A stretch of 64,000 nt of DNA from Sipunculus nudus (Eukaryota > Annelida > Sipuncula > Golfingiida > Sipunculidae): positions 67,546,118 to 67,610,117 of the forward strand of contig CM049317.1 of assembly GCA_026874595.1 (NCBI GenBank). Direction: 5' to 3'. How positions within the stretch are numbered: the stretch's first letter is position 1; every line of letters begins with the position of its first letter. Below, in pieces: positions 36,330-48,186 of the stretch. A program made the translations under genes and the position numbers. Below the pieces are notes generated by a model that worked only from the letters and a program-made list of their open reading frames with translations, was not told the DNA's origin and ran no database searches.

Positions 36330-38377
36330 TAAAATATTTCAGGGTGAATTTGTTTTGATGGCGGCACTTGGAGAGAATTTCAGCTCTTGAGTTCAACAAT
36401 GATCCAGGGGGGGGGGGGGGGCCTTGCTATAAGTAGCTTTTCAGACAAGCAGAGATCACACTTCCTAGTCCCACAGAAGTAAGGTGCTGCCTTAGCAGAT
36501 ATTTCCCAGGAGAGTTTGTAATTGATATTGTTGTCTTTTAGTGACCAAATGTGTTTAGACAGTTCAGTATTTTTAGCGTGGGATCTGTTCCGAATGGATT
36601 GCTTGTGGTTATTGTATCTTGTCTTGAAATCACCTTCAGTACTCCCTATGTAGTGTTTCACGTCATTGTCTGTTCTAACTGTTGCCTTATAGACAATGCA
36701 TTTCAGCTGACACTGACCATTCATGGGACATTTGTCTTTTTTACGGCAGTTACATTGTTTTGAGGTACATTCACAGCATTGTCAGTATTTAAAACCTTCA
36801 TATTATGTTTGCTGATCAGGTTAGACATGTTGGGTAGACAGCTATAGCAAATTTTCAAATTGTTCCTGTTGAATAACCTGTGGTACCTGTGATGTTGAGG
36901 GAAGTGTTTTCCAACTAGTTTCATGAATTGTCTGCCAATGTTGGTTTTTACATGACGGCTGTAGGGGGGATTGAACCATATTATTTTCCTTTTCCTGTTT
37001 CTTTTTCACTGTGGGTTCAACATATTATAAGCTTTCTGAGAACCCGCTTTTCGCTAAAGCTTTGTCATACATAGGTTTGGCTTTCATAAAGAACTCTTTA
37101 TTGTAGGAGCTGTCAGATACACGTTTGCTGATCATCATAGGTATCTGCCTAATAATAGCTGGGGGTGATTGGATTGTGCGTGGATATAGAGCGGGTCATT
37201 GTTCGGTTTTCTGTAAGGGTAGAAGATGTCATTTTGGCGGTCAAATGTTGCGTCTAAGAAATCTGTGCAGGTCAGGTTAGTTTCAATGGTTATATTTAAC
37301 CCAACATTGGAAAAGAGTTTGATCATTTTCTTACGGGTGCTGTCTGCTTTGGGTCCAGACATGCTGGGGAAACAACCTAAACCGTCATCGCGATACAGGC
37401 CTAACGCATTTTCACCAAATTCCTTTTTCAACACATCTAGGATGTATAAACCAACAATTTTGCATACTTCAGCGCCATCATAACTGCCCATGGTGACATC
37501 AAAACTAGTATGATCTTTTTTCACCCAGATGTTACCGTTGCTAAACAGTAAGCTTTTCCTGCTGTGCAGGATGGTTTTGATAACATCCTCTGGAATGGAG
37601 ACCATGGTTTTGGCAAATTTGAGGGCTTTTACGAGAAGATCTTCTGTGATCGAGGGGTAAAAGTCAACAATATCAAACTTTATGAACTTAGATTTTTGTT
37701 TCAGCTTCAATTTCTTGAACCAAGATATTACCTGTGCGGTATTTTGCCACTGGTTGAGTTTGGTTTTCAGTATCAGTTAGCTATTAATTTTTTCCAAGTG
37801 CCTTTTGCTAATGATACCTATTTCAGATTTTGCTGGATTTATCAATCTGCACTTGGGGTTTTGTTCAAAATTATCCTTGTGGTCTTTCAAAGTAGTGTAA
37901 GCATTGCGCTCGGCCATGACTTCGATGCGGTCTGCTAGGTTAAGGGAACCGGCTATTTTTTGTATGTCTTAGTGATGTTTTCTGTAAGAAGTTTATTGTA
38001 GTATTCTTTCGGCATACTGTACAGGTTGGTGGTCTCATCTGCCTGTACTAGGAGATTGTCAGATTGTCTGATTGTCTTGATGTCATTGGCCATTTGTCTC
38101 TGGAAAGCATTGTGTGAGTGCTGGAATTCAATGTTCCGGACCATTTCATAGATATCACTTTTAAAGCCCTGAGGTGTTCGCTATGAGGGGATGAATATGT
38201 GGTTTTGAATCCATAGTTTTGTTTAGCTGAAGTTTGACCAGGGTTTTCGAAATGGAGTGCCTTCCATCGCATTCTCCTAAGTAGGCTTTCAACTTTACTT
38301 ATCAGGGATTTGGTGTAGGACAGATTACTAGGGATGGGAATGTTTTTCAAAGAGTAGTTGAAGTTAGCTTTGTTCAT
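36330..38377 (-). pseudogene. PLE polyprotein (RT followed by GIY-YIG), several frameshifts
   Basis: From ATG at 38377 the conserved N-terminal NYSLKNIPIPSN and RMRWKALHF segments lead through frame changes near 38130, 37940 and 37720. The RT core is clear at 37710-37135: FDIVDFYPSITEDLL (motif A intact), DVTMGSYDGAEVC, and GLYRDDGLGCF (motif C intact). The connection region follows (KIIWFNPP, KTNIGRQFMKLVGKHFPQ). The canonical C-terminal GIY-YIG domain is at 36724-36480: LKCIVYKATV, KHYIGSTEGDFKTRYNNHKQ and NTELSKHIWSLKDNN. A Cys-rich CDLCLSEKLLIA stretch is then broken by a long C run near 36407-36421, and the sequence resumes in another frame (LLNSRAEILSKCRHQNKF). Catalytic residues are preserved but the frame is destroyed, so it is a recently dead copy. 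Confidence 0.85.
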
Positions 38378-38495
38378 TCTGTAGATGTTATAAGTTGAAT
38401 TTCTGGACAGGGTGGGTTAACAAAAGTGCTCGACAACGTAGCTGTCGCTGGAGCTGGAGTAGAAGGTAGAGTTACCCTCCGATGTAAAGTGCCTT

Positions 38496-39571
38496 AGAGC
38501 AACTAGGGATGAAAGACAAGGTCGCTGTAACCTTCTAAGGACTATGGGCAAAATTAATGAAATCATTCTACCCATTGCTGAAGGTTCCTTAACATATATT
38601 ATTTACCAGATCATAATATCAATAAATAATACGTGTCACCTGTGTTGCATATTAAGCTGAGCGTCACTAGTGTCGAAATCAAGAACAGTTATCAGGAATG
38701 TTTTAAAATATGCATTTCCTTTAAATATACTAAAGACGAAAGATGATCTGTCTAAAACAACTCTGTAAAGTCAACCAGAAACATTCAAATTCATCACTGT
38801 TTTATAAGAATGCCTGGAAATTAAAAGTTTCAGGGAAATCTGCTGGGAGTACAGATTCGAGCTGGTCCCAATCACAATCCGGGATATTGATCAAATATAA
38901 GCATCGTTAGCATTTCCTGCAGTCAGGTTTTGAAATTGTTCTGCTTTTAATCCATTCACCGGTATGACTTGCGCATAAATTACCGATGAATCTTATCAAA
39001 TAAACAATCGATCTATGCGAGAAAACACAAAAAATGTAATACGTAATACCTTTATTCTAACTTTTGCAAAGGGCCAAAACATAGGTTTCACTTGAAAAGT
39101 AATCGTCACCTTAAGAAGTTATTTCGTGTGTGATCAGTAAAATTAGCAAATATATCCAAGCAGGATCGACATGTGGTTGAGCCTGTATGAGCCAACAGCG
39201 ATAAAGATAGACATGGTGGAAGAAAACAAGACCGATGCTCCACTGTACTGAGACAGACTCTTCGTGAAATTTCCCAAATGATGTTGAATTTATTCAGCAT
39301 AAGTAGGAACATATCGCAAATTACTCCCTTAGGATACACTTTGTATCGTTCCAGACCAAAATGGACACAGGGGAGATGCGGGGCAAAGATTTCTTGCCAC
39401 CTTCATTTATAATGTAGAGAATTAAAAAAATAAAGTGTAGCTACAGATCACGAGCCGTGTCTATATAACTTACATTAAAGACTTAGTGAGAAGTCTTTAT
39501 TAGACCTCTCACTAAGATCCGTATCAGAATGATAACTTCCGTTGCAGGTTAAAAAATATTTATTTTACGTA
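38496..39571. other. Non-genic stretch between PLE cluster and TIR element
   Basis: AT-rich sequence without recognisable domains. A 77-codon minus-strand frame (39106-39339) matches nothing known to me and has no supporting signals. Confidence 0.45.
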
Positions 39572-39589
39572 TACACTCTAAAAACTAAT

Positions 39590-40030
39590 GACATGTTTCA
39601 TGTTTCTATTTAAAACACCATTCTGTCCCATTTTTCATGTTCCCAGCCTCACTGATGTTTCAACAGCCAAAACATGTTTTTAATCTTCTTGAAACGTGTT
39701 TTTATATAAAACATGTTTCGCACATAGAGAAAATTTCATGGACAGTAAGGTAAAACATGTCTCTGTGTTACATGTTTTTATATGAAATATGTCGCATGTA
39801 ATACATGTCTTAAGACATGTTTCATTTTTCTTAAGACATGTTTTATTTTTCATAAAACATGTAACTATTTAAAATGTTTGTTTAGTCTAAAACGTGTAGT
39901 TGTCCCATTTTTCGAAACATGTTTTCCCCTAAGAAACATGTTTTAAACTAAGAGTAAAACATGTCTCAGTATTACATGTTTTATATGAAATATGTTTCAT
40001 ATGAAACATGCTTAAAGACATGTTTCATTT
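39590..40030. repeat. Left subterminal array of palindromic ACATGT words
   Basis: More than fifteen copies of AAACATGTTT-like words occur within about 440 bp, many in the extended form TTAAGACATGTTTCATTTTT. The word is self-complementary, so it reads the same on both strands. The same motif cluster sits at the right end of the element (45210-45375). Confidence 0.8.
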
Positions 40031-42867
40031 TTCTAAGAAAAAAATATATAACATTTGCCCATCAAAGGCATACTTGCATTTGAATCATGTCTCGAAAATG
40101 TCTACAAAAAAAAAAGTTTTGAAAATATTTAAAGTCACCGAAAATGTAATTTGTTATTTGCCTTTGTTGTTTGATGTCCACTGTAACCATTAAGAAAGCC
40201 TGACGATTCGCCTCTGATGAAACACCTCACAAATTTACTGGAAAGATAAAATTTATTCCTTGGACAATGCTTCCTAATTTGGAGGATGTACTGAACAGGA
40301 AACGTTTCAAGTATGGGTTATCAATTATTTGTTTTTATATAAAGCTCTCAGGACCCTTCATTAAATGATTGTCTTCCTAAATAGCCAGATCAAAAAGTTG
40401 AAACCTTATGTATTATGATAATAGAAACATATATCAAACCAGAATTACCCATTGTGGGTATAAAAACATATTAAAAGTGAATTAAAATACTATGTATAAG
40501 TCTAAGACTCATAACTTTTCCCAAATCATTTTAAAAGGCAGGAACTTTTGTCTTAAAAGATGAAAAAAAGAATATTTTATACATCAGTATATTTTAGATG
40601 GGCCATGCTGATAGTCTGATGGCAGTTCCTTGCTTCTACAACATTTTCGTTAGATTAAAAATGCTTGGAATAAAATGCGGAATACATAATACAGATACAC
40701 TATCAGAAAAAGTCATGTAAATTATATTTGAAATACACAGTTTTCCAACATCAACGGCAACCTAATTACATGACAGGCCATGATTAAGTGAGATCAGATT
40801 TATTTAGTATCTGTTTAAATATCGGTTGTCTGCATGTATTCATTTTTCATATCAATACTGAATGTACCAGTACTGGTACAATGTTGTCTTCCCTATAGCT
40901 GTATACACAAATATTATACATTTTGAATTATAACAATAATTAAACTAGCAAACCAAATCTGAACTGCTGCACAATGATAAACAAGGGACTTGTGGGTCAT
41001 GGCGCTCAGCTGAAATTGGTAACGAGAATATTTGTATAAAATCCTAGTAAATGGAAATGAGGCAATATCTTTTTATTTTTTTTAATATATTTAAAATGTT
41101 CAGCATATCAATATACACACAATATGCCCTACCGAGCTGTATTACTTACACATTTGGTGTGTTTGGTGTGGACTGTACAATTTTATGGAAACATGAAAGA
41201 TGCTGGGCCTCCCATGATCACACGTTTGTAAAAGTATCAGTATTTCAACTAGCTGACTGTAATATGCACGTAATAATACCAACTGGGACTGTATGAAACC
41301 CTTTGAAATATATAATAAGGAAGAAAGTGGAGACGAGCTAAAGTATAATAATACACATTTAATTTGATAATTGCAATAAGGTAAAAAGATTGGTGATGAA
41401 AGGATCCATTTGATTAAGAAAAAAACTTAATAAATATTTCTAAAAACCGGTTAAACATATTGCCAGTTTAACTAAAAATGAAATAATATGAACGTTTACT
41501 CAATATACCTGATTGCGAGCACCAGTGTTATGCACAGTAATTCCCAGCCAGCTTAAGGGATTTGAATGAAATTCTATAATGTATACACTAATTTGCAAGT
41601 TTTATTTCAATATATTATTTCAGAAATTTAATTTAATTTAGAAAATCAACTTAGTTGACAATTCAAGAGAAAACAGATTCAAAACAGTTAAATAATGGCT
41701 AAAAGTATTTGGTATAAATAAGTTTAAACCTATAACAATTTACAACTGGAAATTAAAAAAAAACAGCTTGCAGAAAACTGGCATTTACTTCTAAACACAT
41801 ACAAGCCAAGGAATCTTAGTCAGTGAGCTAAAAACTGTAAAGCTGAACAATTATTTGATAAAAACCTCCTAAAAAGTAGCTCTTTTCTAATAGCTACAAG
41901 AACATTTTAGTGTATCAGTTCAAATTTTTCTTAACATAAACATTTCTTTCTTCTTCCAAAAGAAAACTTGGAACATGCATTTTATTTTACGAGTATTCAA
42001 TTTTTATATGGAGTATATATTCCTTTTAGATATATTTTAATGCAGGACAGTTTCTAGAATCTGCCCAAATTATTCCTGAAGCAGAAAATAACTTAGGATA
42101 ACCAGCATAATATCTTTGTGATAAAATGCAAATTATATTTACCGATACATTGAATTTTTGCATGCACTGTGTTTAACAACTGCAAATATCGCAATTATAT
42201 TAAGCTGACTGTATAATATTTTATATGTTTTAGAAGGTAGCAACACTGATCTCAGATCTTGAATGAGCATTTACATAATTCAGACATGCCAATATATTCA
42301 CATTAACTGTTCCTAGCATCAGTCCGACTGCAGCCAATATTTCACAGCCAAAAAGTGAAAATTAAATGCAGAAAAGACTGGCATCAACAAAGTCTCCCAT
42401 GACTGAAGATTTCTCAGCACTTCAGCATAGTTAAGAGGCCAATCAGCTCCTATTCAGATTAGTGTATCAAAAGAATCTATCAGAGCAATACTGAAAGCAC
42501 TCTAATTAAACACAATTAATATTTTCATAATACCAAATCCTTGGTTTGTATCACTTAAATAAACATTTTAATTTGGAATCCTAAAACAAGGCCTCCGTCT
42601 GTAAATACTTGAAGCTTCATAAGGTTACAATTATGCAATCAACCATGGCAATTGAATACTGCAGATAACATATTAGATTAACTAACTGTTGTATGTTTAC
42701 AGTGATTTATCAAACACTATAACACTTAACTTTTCTAAAAGTTGATAAAATTCAGTTACCATAAAAAAGAGTGAAACATTTTACACATGTGAATACTGAA
42801 ATTCTTAAAACATTTCTTAGGAAATATGTAGAATACTAAGGATGTAACAAAAGAATCATATACTAAA

Positions 42868-43210
42868 TTATTTTAATGCAGCCACAAACTGTGGAAGCAG
42901 CTTGTGAGAAGTTGACTTGTCCTTGTTGGGCACTTTATTTTCAAGATACTCTTTCTGAAGTGGGTTGAGAAGTTGCATGTATTGTGCTGGGTAAGTTATA
43001 TTAAGAATAGAGTACCACCCTAGAAGCAGGTATGAGTTTTTTTTCATACTGAACCATTCTCCAATAAATATATGTTCATGGAGTCACTCAAAATAGCACC
43101 TGACCTCACTTCTCCATTGTCTATGATAAAACAGGTGTTGGTTCTGTACCCTCTTTTGTACAAAATGAAACTTCTTTGACATCTTTCCGAAAAAGGTGTA
43201 GCAATTTATC
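42868..43210 (-). pseudogene. Degenerate C-terminal exon of an uncharacterised protein family
   Basis: The minus strand from 43047 reads MKKNSYLLLGWYSILNITYP, then AQYMQLLNPLQKEYLENK, ending FVAALK and TAA at 42868-42870. Upstream, two other frames continue the same protein (GAILSDSMNIYLLENGSV; before it DVKEVSFCTKEGTEPTPVLS), separated by stops and frameshifts. The layout, a PTPxL motif, a short strand, then a hydrophobic segment ending in a YP pair and a helix, resembles C-terminal regions of uncharacterised invertebrate and fish proteins that I associate with repeat-rich loci. I cannot name the family with certainty. The breaks show it is not functional as it stands. Confidence 0.4.
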
Positions 43211-43874
43211 AGAAGCTAAATGGTGTTATTTCCATGATCAGTTTGGAGAAAAAGAGAAAATAGTATTAACGGTCAGCAACACAGATGACAGTTCTTACAT
43301 GCAGCCGCATGGAATACACTGACATCAACTAGATATTGACACAAGTCTAACAAGAATTAATAACAGCTATTTATTTGGAGTTTTTTTTATAAAATGAAAT
43401 GGTCTACTTCTTACATTTTATTCAAATACTGCTTACACCTGGTAACATAATTATGATATTTAAGAATAAGACCTCTAATAGTTATACCTCTCTAATGGAA
43501 TAATATGAATTTTTACAACAATTGAATCAAAACCCATTAATCAATCAATGAATTAAATCAAAGACCCCTAAGGAATATAAAGCTGCTGGTTAGCATAATC
43601 TGTTGCAAGCATCTGTCACTTATTTATTCAGTGGCATTGACAATAACAAGATAAAAACATCACATATACCATATATTTAATCGAGGATTAAAAGTATATT
43701 ATATGCAAATATGTTTACAAAAAAACTTCGACTATTACCAAAAATTCTACAGGAGGTAAAAATTTGCATATTTGTGTAAAATTCCAAAATTTGGATAAAG
43801 TGAAGCAAGAATTACTAAATTAAATATTCAATCTCTGCCCAAGTTCACTTCAACTGGGAAACCACTAAACCACC

Positions 43875-44615
43875 ATTACCATCCATATTCCCACATCCAG
43901 CCTTGGTACCCCTTGAAACTATACCAATATCAATAATTACCCATCCAGCCTGGGTATCCAGATCAGTCCCACCACTAACACCCATGTACACACATACAGC
44001 CTTGGTACCCTGGACCCCATTCCACCAACACCCTTGTACACATCCAGCCTTGGTACCCTAGACCCCACTTCACAGGCACCACCCATATACAGGCATCCAG
44101 CACTGGTACCCTGGACCAAATTCCTCCCACAGCTATGAACACACATCCAGCCTTAGTACCCTGGACCACATTCCACCCACCGCTATGTACACACATCCAG
44201 CCTTGGTAGCCTGGACCCAAGTCAACAAGCACCACAAATGTGCACACATCCAGCCTTGTTACCCTGGACCACATTCCACCCACAGCTATGAACACACATC
44301 CTGCCTTGGTACCCTGGAAACCATACCAATATCAATATTTACCCATCAAGCCTGGGTATCCAGATCAGTCCCACAAGTAACACACACATACACACATCTA
44401 GCCTTGGTACCCTGGACCCCAGTCCACCAGCAGTCTGTATTCACACATCCAGACTTGGTATCCTGAACCCCATTCCACAGGCACCACCCATATACATGCA
44501 TCCAGCACTGATACCCTGGACCCTATTCCCCTCCACCACCAATGTGCACACATCCATCCTTGGTACCCTAGACCCCATTCCACCAACACCTATGTACACA
44601 CATCCAGGGGGTTCC
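43875..44615. repeat. Minisatellite, ~50-60 bp unit (CATCCAGCCTTGGTACCCTGG)
   Basis: Around thirteen imperfect copies of a unit containing CACATCCAGCCTTGG, TACCCTGGACC and CCACC words. A special variant, ATACCAATATCAATA, recurs about 390 bp apart (near 43921 and 44312), indicating duplication of a multi-unit block. Both strands are partly open across the array because of its composition; the resulting Trp- and Gly-rich frames are artefacts. C runs follow at 44632 and 44719. Confidence 0.9.
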
Positions 44616-45209
44616 AAGTGGTCAAGACAGCTCCCCCCCCCCTTTACAGTGGCAACCAGTGGATTATTGGCTGTATCCGACCCGCTTTTGAAAAGTAAGG
44701 ACTTATTTTGGAAATCACCCCCCCCCCCCAGGTTAGATCCCTCCCCCTCCTTTTCCAAAATCCTGTACATATTCTTGTATAGGATTTGTCTCATTACTGT
44801 ATTTGAATGGTGGTTTGTACTTTCGGATGCATATTAATTCTGTTGAAGTAAAAATGTCGTTGTAATTTATAAAAAGAAACTTGAATAAGTGTTCTCAATG
44901 AGCGATATTATACATATACATACTGTTCACAAACTTAACGTTTGACGCACCTTTTAATTTCTGGCAAATTATATTTTGGGTTGCTACAGGAAACCACCTT
45001 TGCGCCCAAGACTGAACATCATCCAAGGTGGACTTAGTAATTGCTCAACATCACGTTCCGTTTTCTCGAAAGTTTTCATCTTTGCCGCGGTCACTAGCAA
45101 TCAATATATAATACAATTGTTTCCAGATGAATGGGGAGAATATCCGGTCACGTGACCTGTGGCAAAAAATAACGGCGGTTAAAACAAGTAAAATGTTATT
45201 TCCCGCGCG

Positions 45210-45375
45210 AGACATGTCTAAAAACATGCATTACACATTTTTCAGTCGTGTAAAAACAACACATGATGTTTCAATGGACCCAATTTTGAAAATAACTGTA
45301 AAACATGTTTTGAAACATGTTTAAATTTGAAACATGTTTGCATACAAAACATGCTAAACATCATGTAAAACATCA
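45210..45375. repeat. Right subterminal array of ACATGTTT words
   Basis: A cluster of AAACATGTTT, AAACATGCTAAACATC and related words just inside the right terminal inverted repeat mirrors the left-end array of the same 5.8 kb element. Confidence 0.7.
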
Positions 45376-45400
45376 GTGAAACGTCATTTTTTAGATTGTA

Positions 45401-45883
45401 TGCGCTTCATAACCATTCTGAGATACAGTTCTCCGGGCCATGACTGACACATACATGTTGCTGACATCTCCTGATTGATCATGTAACAAGTTTTATACAA
45501 ACGCAACCGCCGGATTTTCCCCGGCAGTTTTTTTCAGTTATGTATTTATTTGGAAAAAAAAATGTTGTGTTAGTTGAAACAACGCAACTACTTTTATTGG
45601 AACATAAAAAATAATTTTCCGTCACCAAGTTTTAATTCCCACTGAGGCCACTCTTCGTAATTTTAGACATCTAAAAATGTAAAATGTGTTAAGAGCCGTG
45701 TATTATCTCGTTCAAACGAATTACTAACACAGTGTTTTTAATGCAAAATGTTTTGACCTCACTGTCAGGTAAAAATTATTGTCAATTTCGATCCCCGAAT
45801 TATATAATTCACGTACATAGGATGGATCGCAACAAACCGTCTCATACACAATGAGGCCAAAAAAAAGATGCTTCTTCGATGCT

Positions 45884-45937
<54 letters not shown>

Positions 45938-47021
45938 TTACAGTGAGTGACTACTGTTTTCGTAAATCCTATTGTTTGTGCACAACACAGGACTTGCCTA
46001 CATGAAATATCAAATGACCATACTTTTCTTTGAGGATCATGAGCCATTGGATTTCACTTCATTATACCCAAATTGTTAAGAAATTTTAAAGTGAATAAAC
46101 TACAGTAAAATAGTGTTCCTGTATCTTCTTGCCGATTCAACTAACTGGCATCTACTACTCTAGGTTAAATATACCCTGACGGCATAAACAAGGGCCTTTG
46201 ATTCCCAACATATGGCCGGTATATTCATAGTCTAGATCCAAAACGAAGGTATAAACTAATTCAGTGAAAGGAAAATTGTGTAAAATAAAAAAATAATTCG
46301 GCCTAATATCAAGTAAGGGAGGTTGAACCACGCATGACGCCATCGCAATTTCTGATTGGTTCCGCTTGGAGGATATCTGCATATTCATCTCCGTTCGTGT
46401 GTGTTTGTCTGTGTGTTTGTTCACAGCATAGCCCAAGCAGTCATAACCAGAATCTAATGAAACTGTACGGACAAGCTAGGATAGGGTTAATGAAAAATGT
46501 TGGTGTGGATCCGACACACGATCCAGATTCAGGGATGTCGTCAAAGAACATTTACTAATGTGCCGTTACTTATGCTCGAATGAACCTCGGAATACGGAAC
46601 GAATAAGGGAATGCAAGCATAGTTTTAGGAATATCTAACAAAAGTGATTTTCCCAATCATGCGTAAATTTTTACAAAAAGGGTTTATCTAAGTAACATCT
46701 ATTCAGGAGTTGAATGCAAGGGCCCATTCTTTGTAAGCTGTTTCCCTGCTCTTTCGCCCTCTGTCAGTGGCCCCTACACATACGGATACGCTATATGACA
46801 CGGGAACTAATTTACATTCATTTTAGCAAATGTTATCAACTCACCAGCAGTTAAGCTTCGGCAGTTCATCTACACAAACACACGCGAGTACTTACGCAGG
46901 GCACTGGTAATACGTCGCGGAATATCCCCAGAAATGCGGGGCTGTTTAATTAAAAGATTTCATACTTTTAAGCACTATTTCTAATGAATGCTATCAGAAC
47001 TTCTCTGCCAGTTTACCAAGT
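45401..47021. other. Non-genic stretch upstream of the GPCR, with (TA)n at 45889-45932
   Basis: AT-rich DNA with one TA tract. No exon or clear promoter element could be supported. The GPCR start codon follows at 47022. Confidence 0.5.
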
Positions 47022-48039
47022 ATGGAGGCGAATCATACAGTAGGTGATCCTAACGTTACGGTGAGTAGTAATTACGATGCAGATACATTGTACATCATGG
47101 CACTGGTTTACTTTGCAATTATCGTGGCGGCAGCGTTTGTGGGTATTTTGCAGAATTTTCTAATACTCATCCTCTATTGTCGGAAAAGCAAACTCGTATT
47201 ACAACATAGAAAATGGTTCATGGTCCTCTTGGCCGTAGCGGATGTGATGATTACCTTGGTGCCGTTCGCGTTTGCCCCTCTGCTAAAATACCCAAACGTC
47301 GGTGGCGGGATCATGTTGAAGAACGCATTTTTTCAGCCTGATTACAGTGGAGGCTTGGACTCTCTGTGCAATGGTTGTGGACCGCTTCATTAGTGTGGTT
47401 TTCCCCATGAAACACCGACTGTGGTGCCCAGCCAAAAGGGTTTTACCCATAGCCCTGTCTCTGTGGGTTCTTGCTTTTCTTTTGAATATGTTTTGGACGG
47501 GATACCCAATATGTGTTCAAACTGTTCAGCTCTGCGCCTCAGTTATTCTTCCAAGCATCGCCAACGCCGGAATGTATATTTATGTACAGAAGAAAGTGAC
47601 GGACGTGAAGTTAAGACGTCTTGGCCAAAAGAACTGGCGCGGTCATGAAGAAGACGCAACGAGGAGAGTTGACCATTTATTAGCCGCAAAGAAATCCATC
47701 ATGCTGTGCATGATCTCTGTACTCTTACTATCAGTCGGACCCTGTCTCATTGAGGTGACATTTTTGATGGGAGGGTGCAGGACCCAGACGTCTCAGTCTT
47801 TCGGGATTCACGGGCCTATGCTTGGGACGACTGTTACCTTTATTGCCATGGTTATACACCCCTGGATACATACCATACGTCACAAGGATATGTGCATGAT
47901 ATGTTGCTGCAGGAGACGCAGAAAACGACGTTCCCACAATGCACCGGGTACAAAAACAACTCGGACTACAATGTTGACCAGTAAACAGGATGAACAAGCT
48001 GAAGATGGCAGGTCAGTCATCATGGATACGCGTGTGTAG
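47022..48039 (+). CDS. Orphan class A (rhodopsin-like) GPCR, single exon, one frameshift in a T run
   Basis: ATG at 47022 opens a seven-transmembrane receptor of about 339 aa. TM1 contains GILQNFLIL with the conserved Asn. TM2 has LLAVADVMI with the conserved Asp. TM3 ends WTLCAMVVDRFISVVFP (DRF in place of DRY). TM4 carries LSLWVLAFL with its Trp. TM5 has the Pro in VILPSIANAG, TM6 has the Pro in LLSVGPCLIEV, and TM7 ends VIHPWIH in place of NPxxY. The tail is Cys- and Arg-rich (CCCRRRRKRR). The frame shifts at the run of six T at 47331-47336: five T would restore NAFFSLITVEAWTLC. An assembly error in the homopolymer or a recent null allele are both possible. The N terminus has possible N-glycosylation sites (NHT, NVT). 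No Cys is visible at the top of TM3. The ligand is unknown. Confidence 0.85.
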
Positions 48040-48150
48040 ACAAACATATCGCCCGATATGTGAAAAAGCAATTTTCACGCCGCATCAAAATGTCTTTTTT
48101 ATATCTAATGATTCAAAATTAACCTATGGACAGTTTTACTTTAAAGGCAC

Positions 48151-48156
48151 AATAAA
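48151..48156 (+). terminator. Polyadenylation signal AATAAA downstream of the GPCR
   Basis: The canonical AATAAA lies about 110 bp past the GPCR stop codon, a typical distance for a short 3-prime UTR. Context GGCACAATAAATGTT. Confidence 0.45.
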
Positions 48157-48186
48157 TGTTATATACAAAAAGATAAACATAACGTA

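Larger units (their letters stand above)
35673..38495 (-). mobile_element. Second Penelope-like element with direct-repeat ends (pseudo-LTR)
   Basis: The word GAAGGTAGAKTTACCCTCCG (K = G or T) begins at about 35673 and again at about 38464 in the same orientation, flanking the RT and endonuclease coding region. PLEs typically carry such partial direct repeats, called pseudo-LTRs. The left repeat is followed by a hammerhead ribozyme on the minus strand, another hallmark of these elements. About 500 bp (35800-36330) between the ribozyme and the coding end has no recognised content beyond a G run near 36280. Confidence 0.7.
39574..45398. mobile_element. 5.8 kb TIR element with subterminal AAACATGTTT repeats
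   Basis: The left end reads CACTCTAAAAACTAATGACA. The inverted right end reads CAATCTAAAAAATGACGTTTC, and both are flanked by TA (39572-39573, 45399-45400), consistent with a TA target-site duplication. Inside each end lie many ACATGTTT/AAACATGT words (39590-40030 and 45210-45375), the kind of subterminal repeat array that many DNA transposons use for transposase binding. The interior is AT-rich and holds a degenerate protein-coding segment and a minisatellite, but no intact transposase. The superfamily is undetermined, and the whole may be a non-autonomous or decayed element. Confidence 0.6.
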
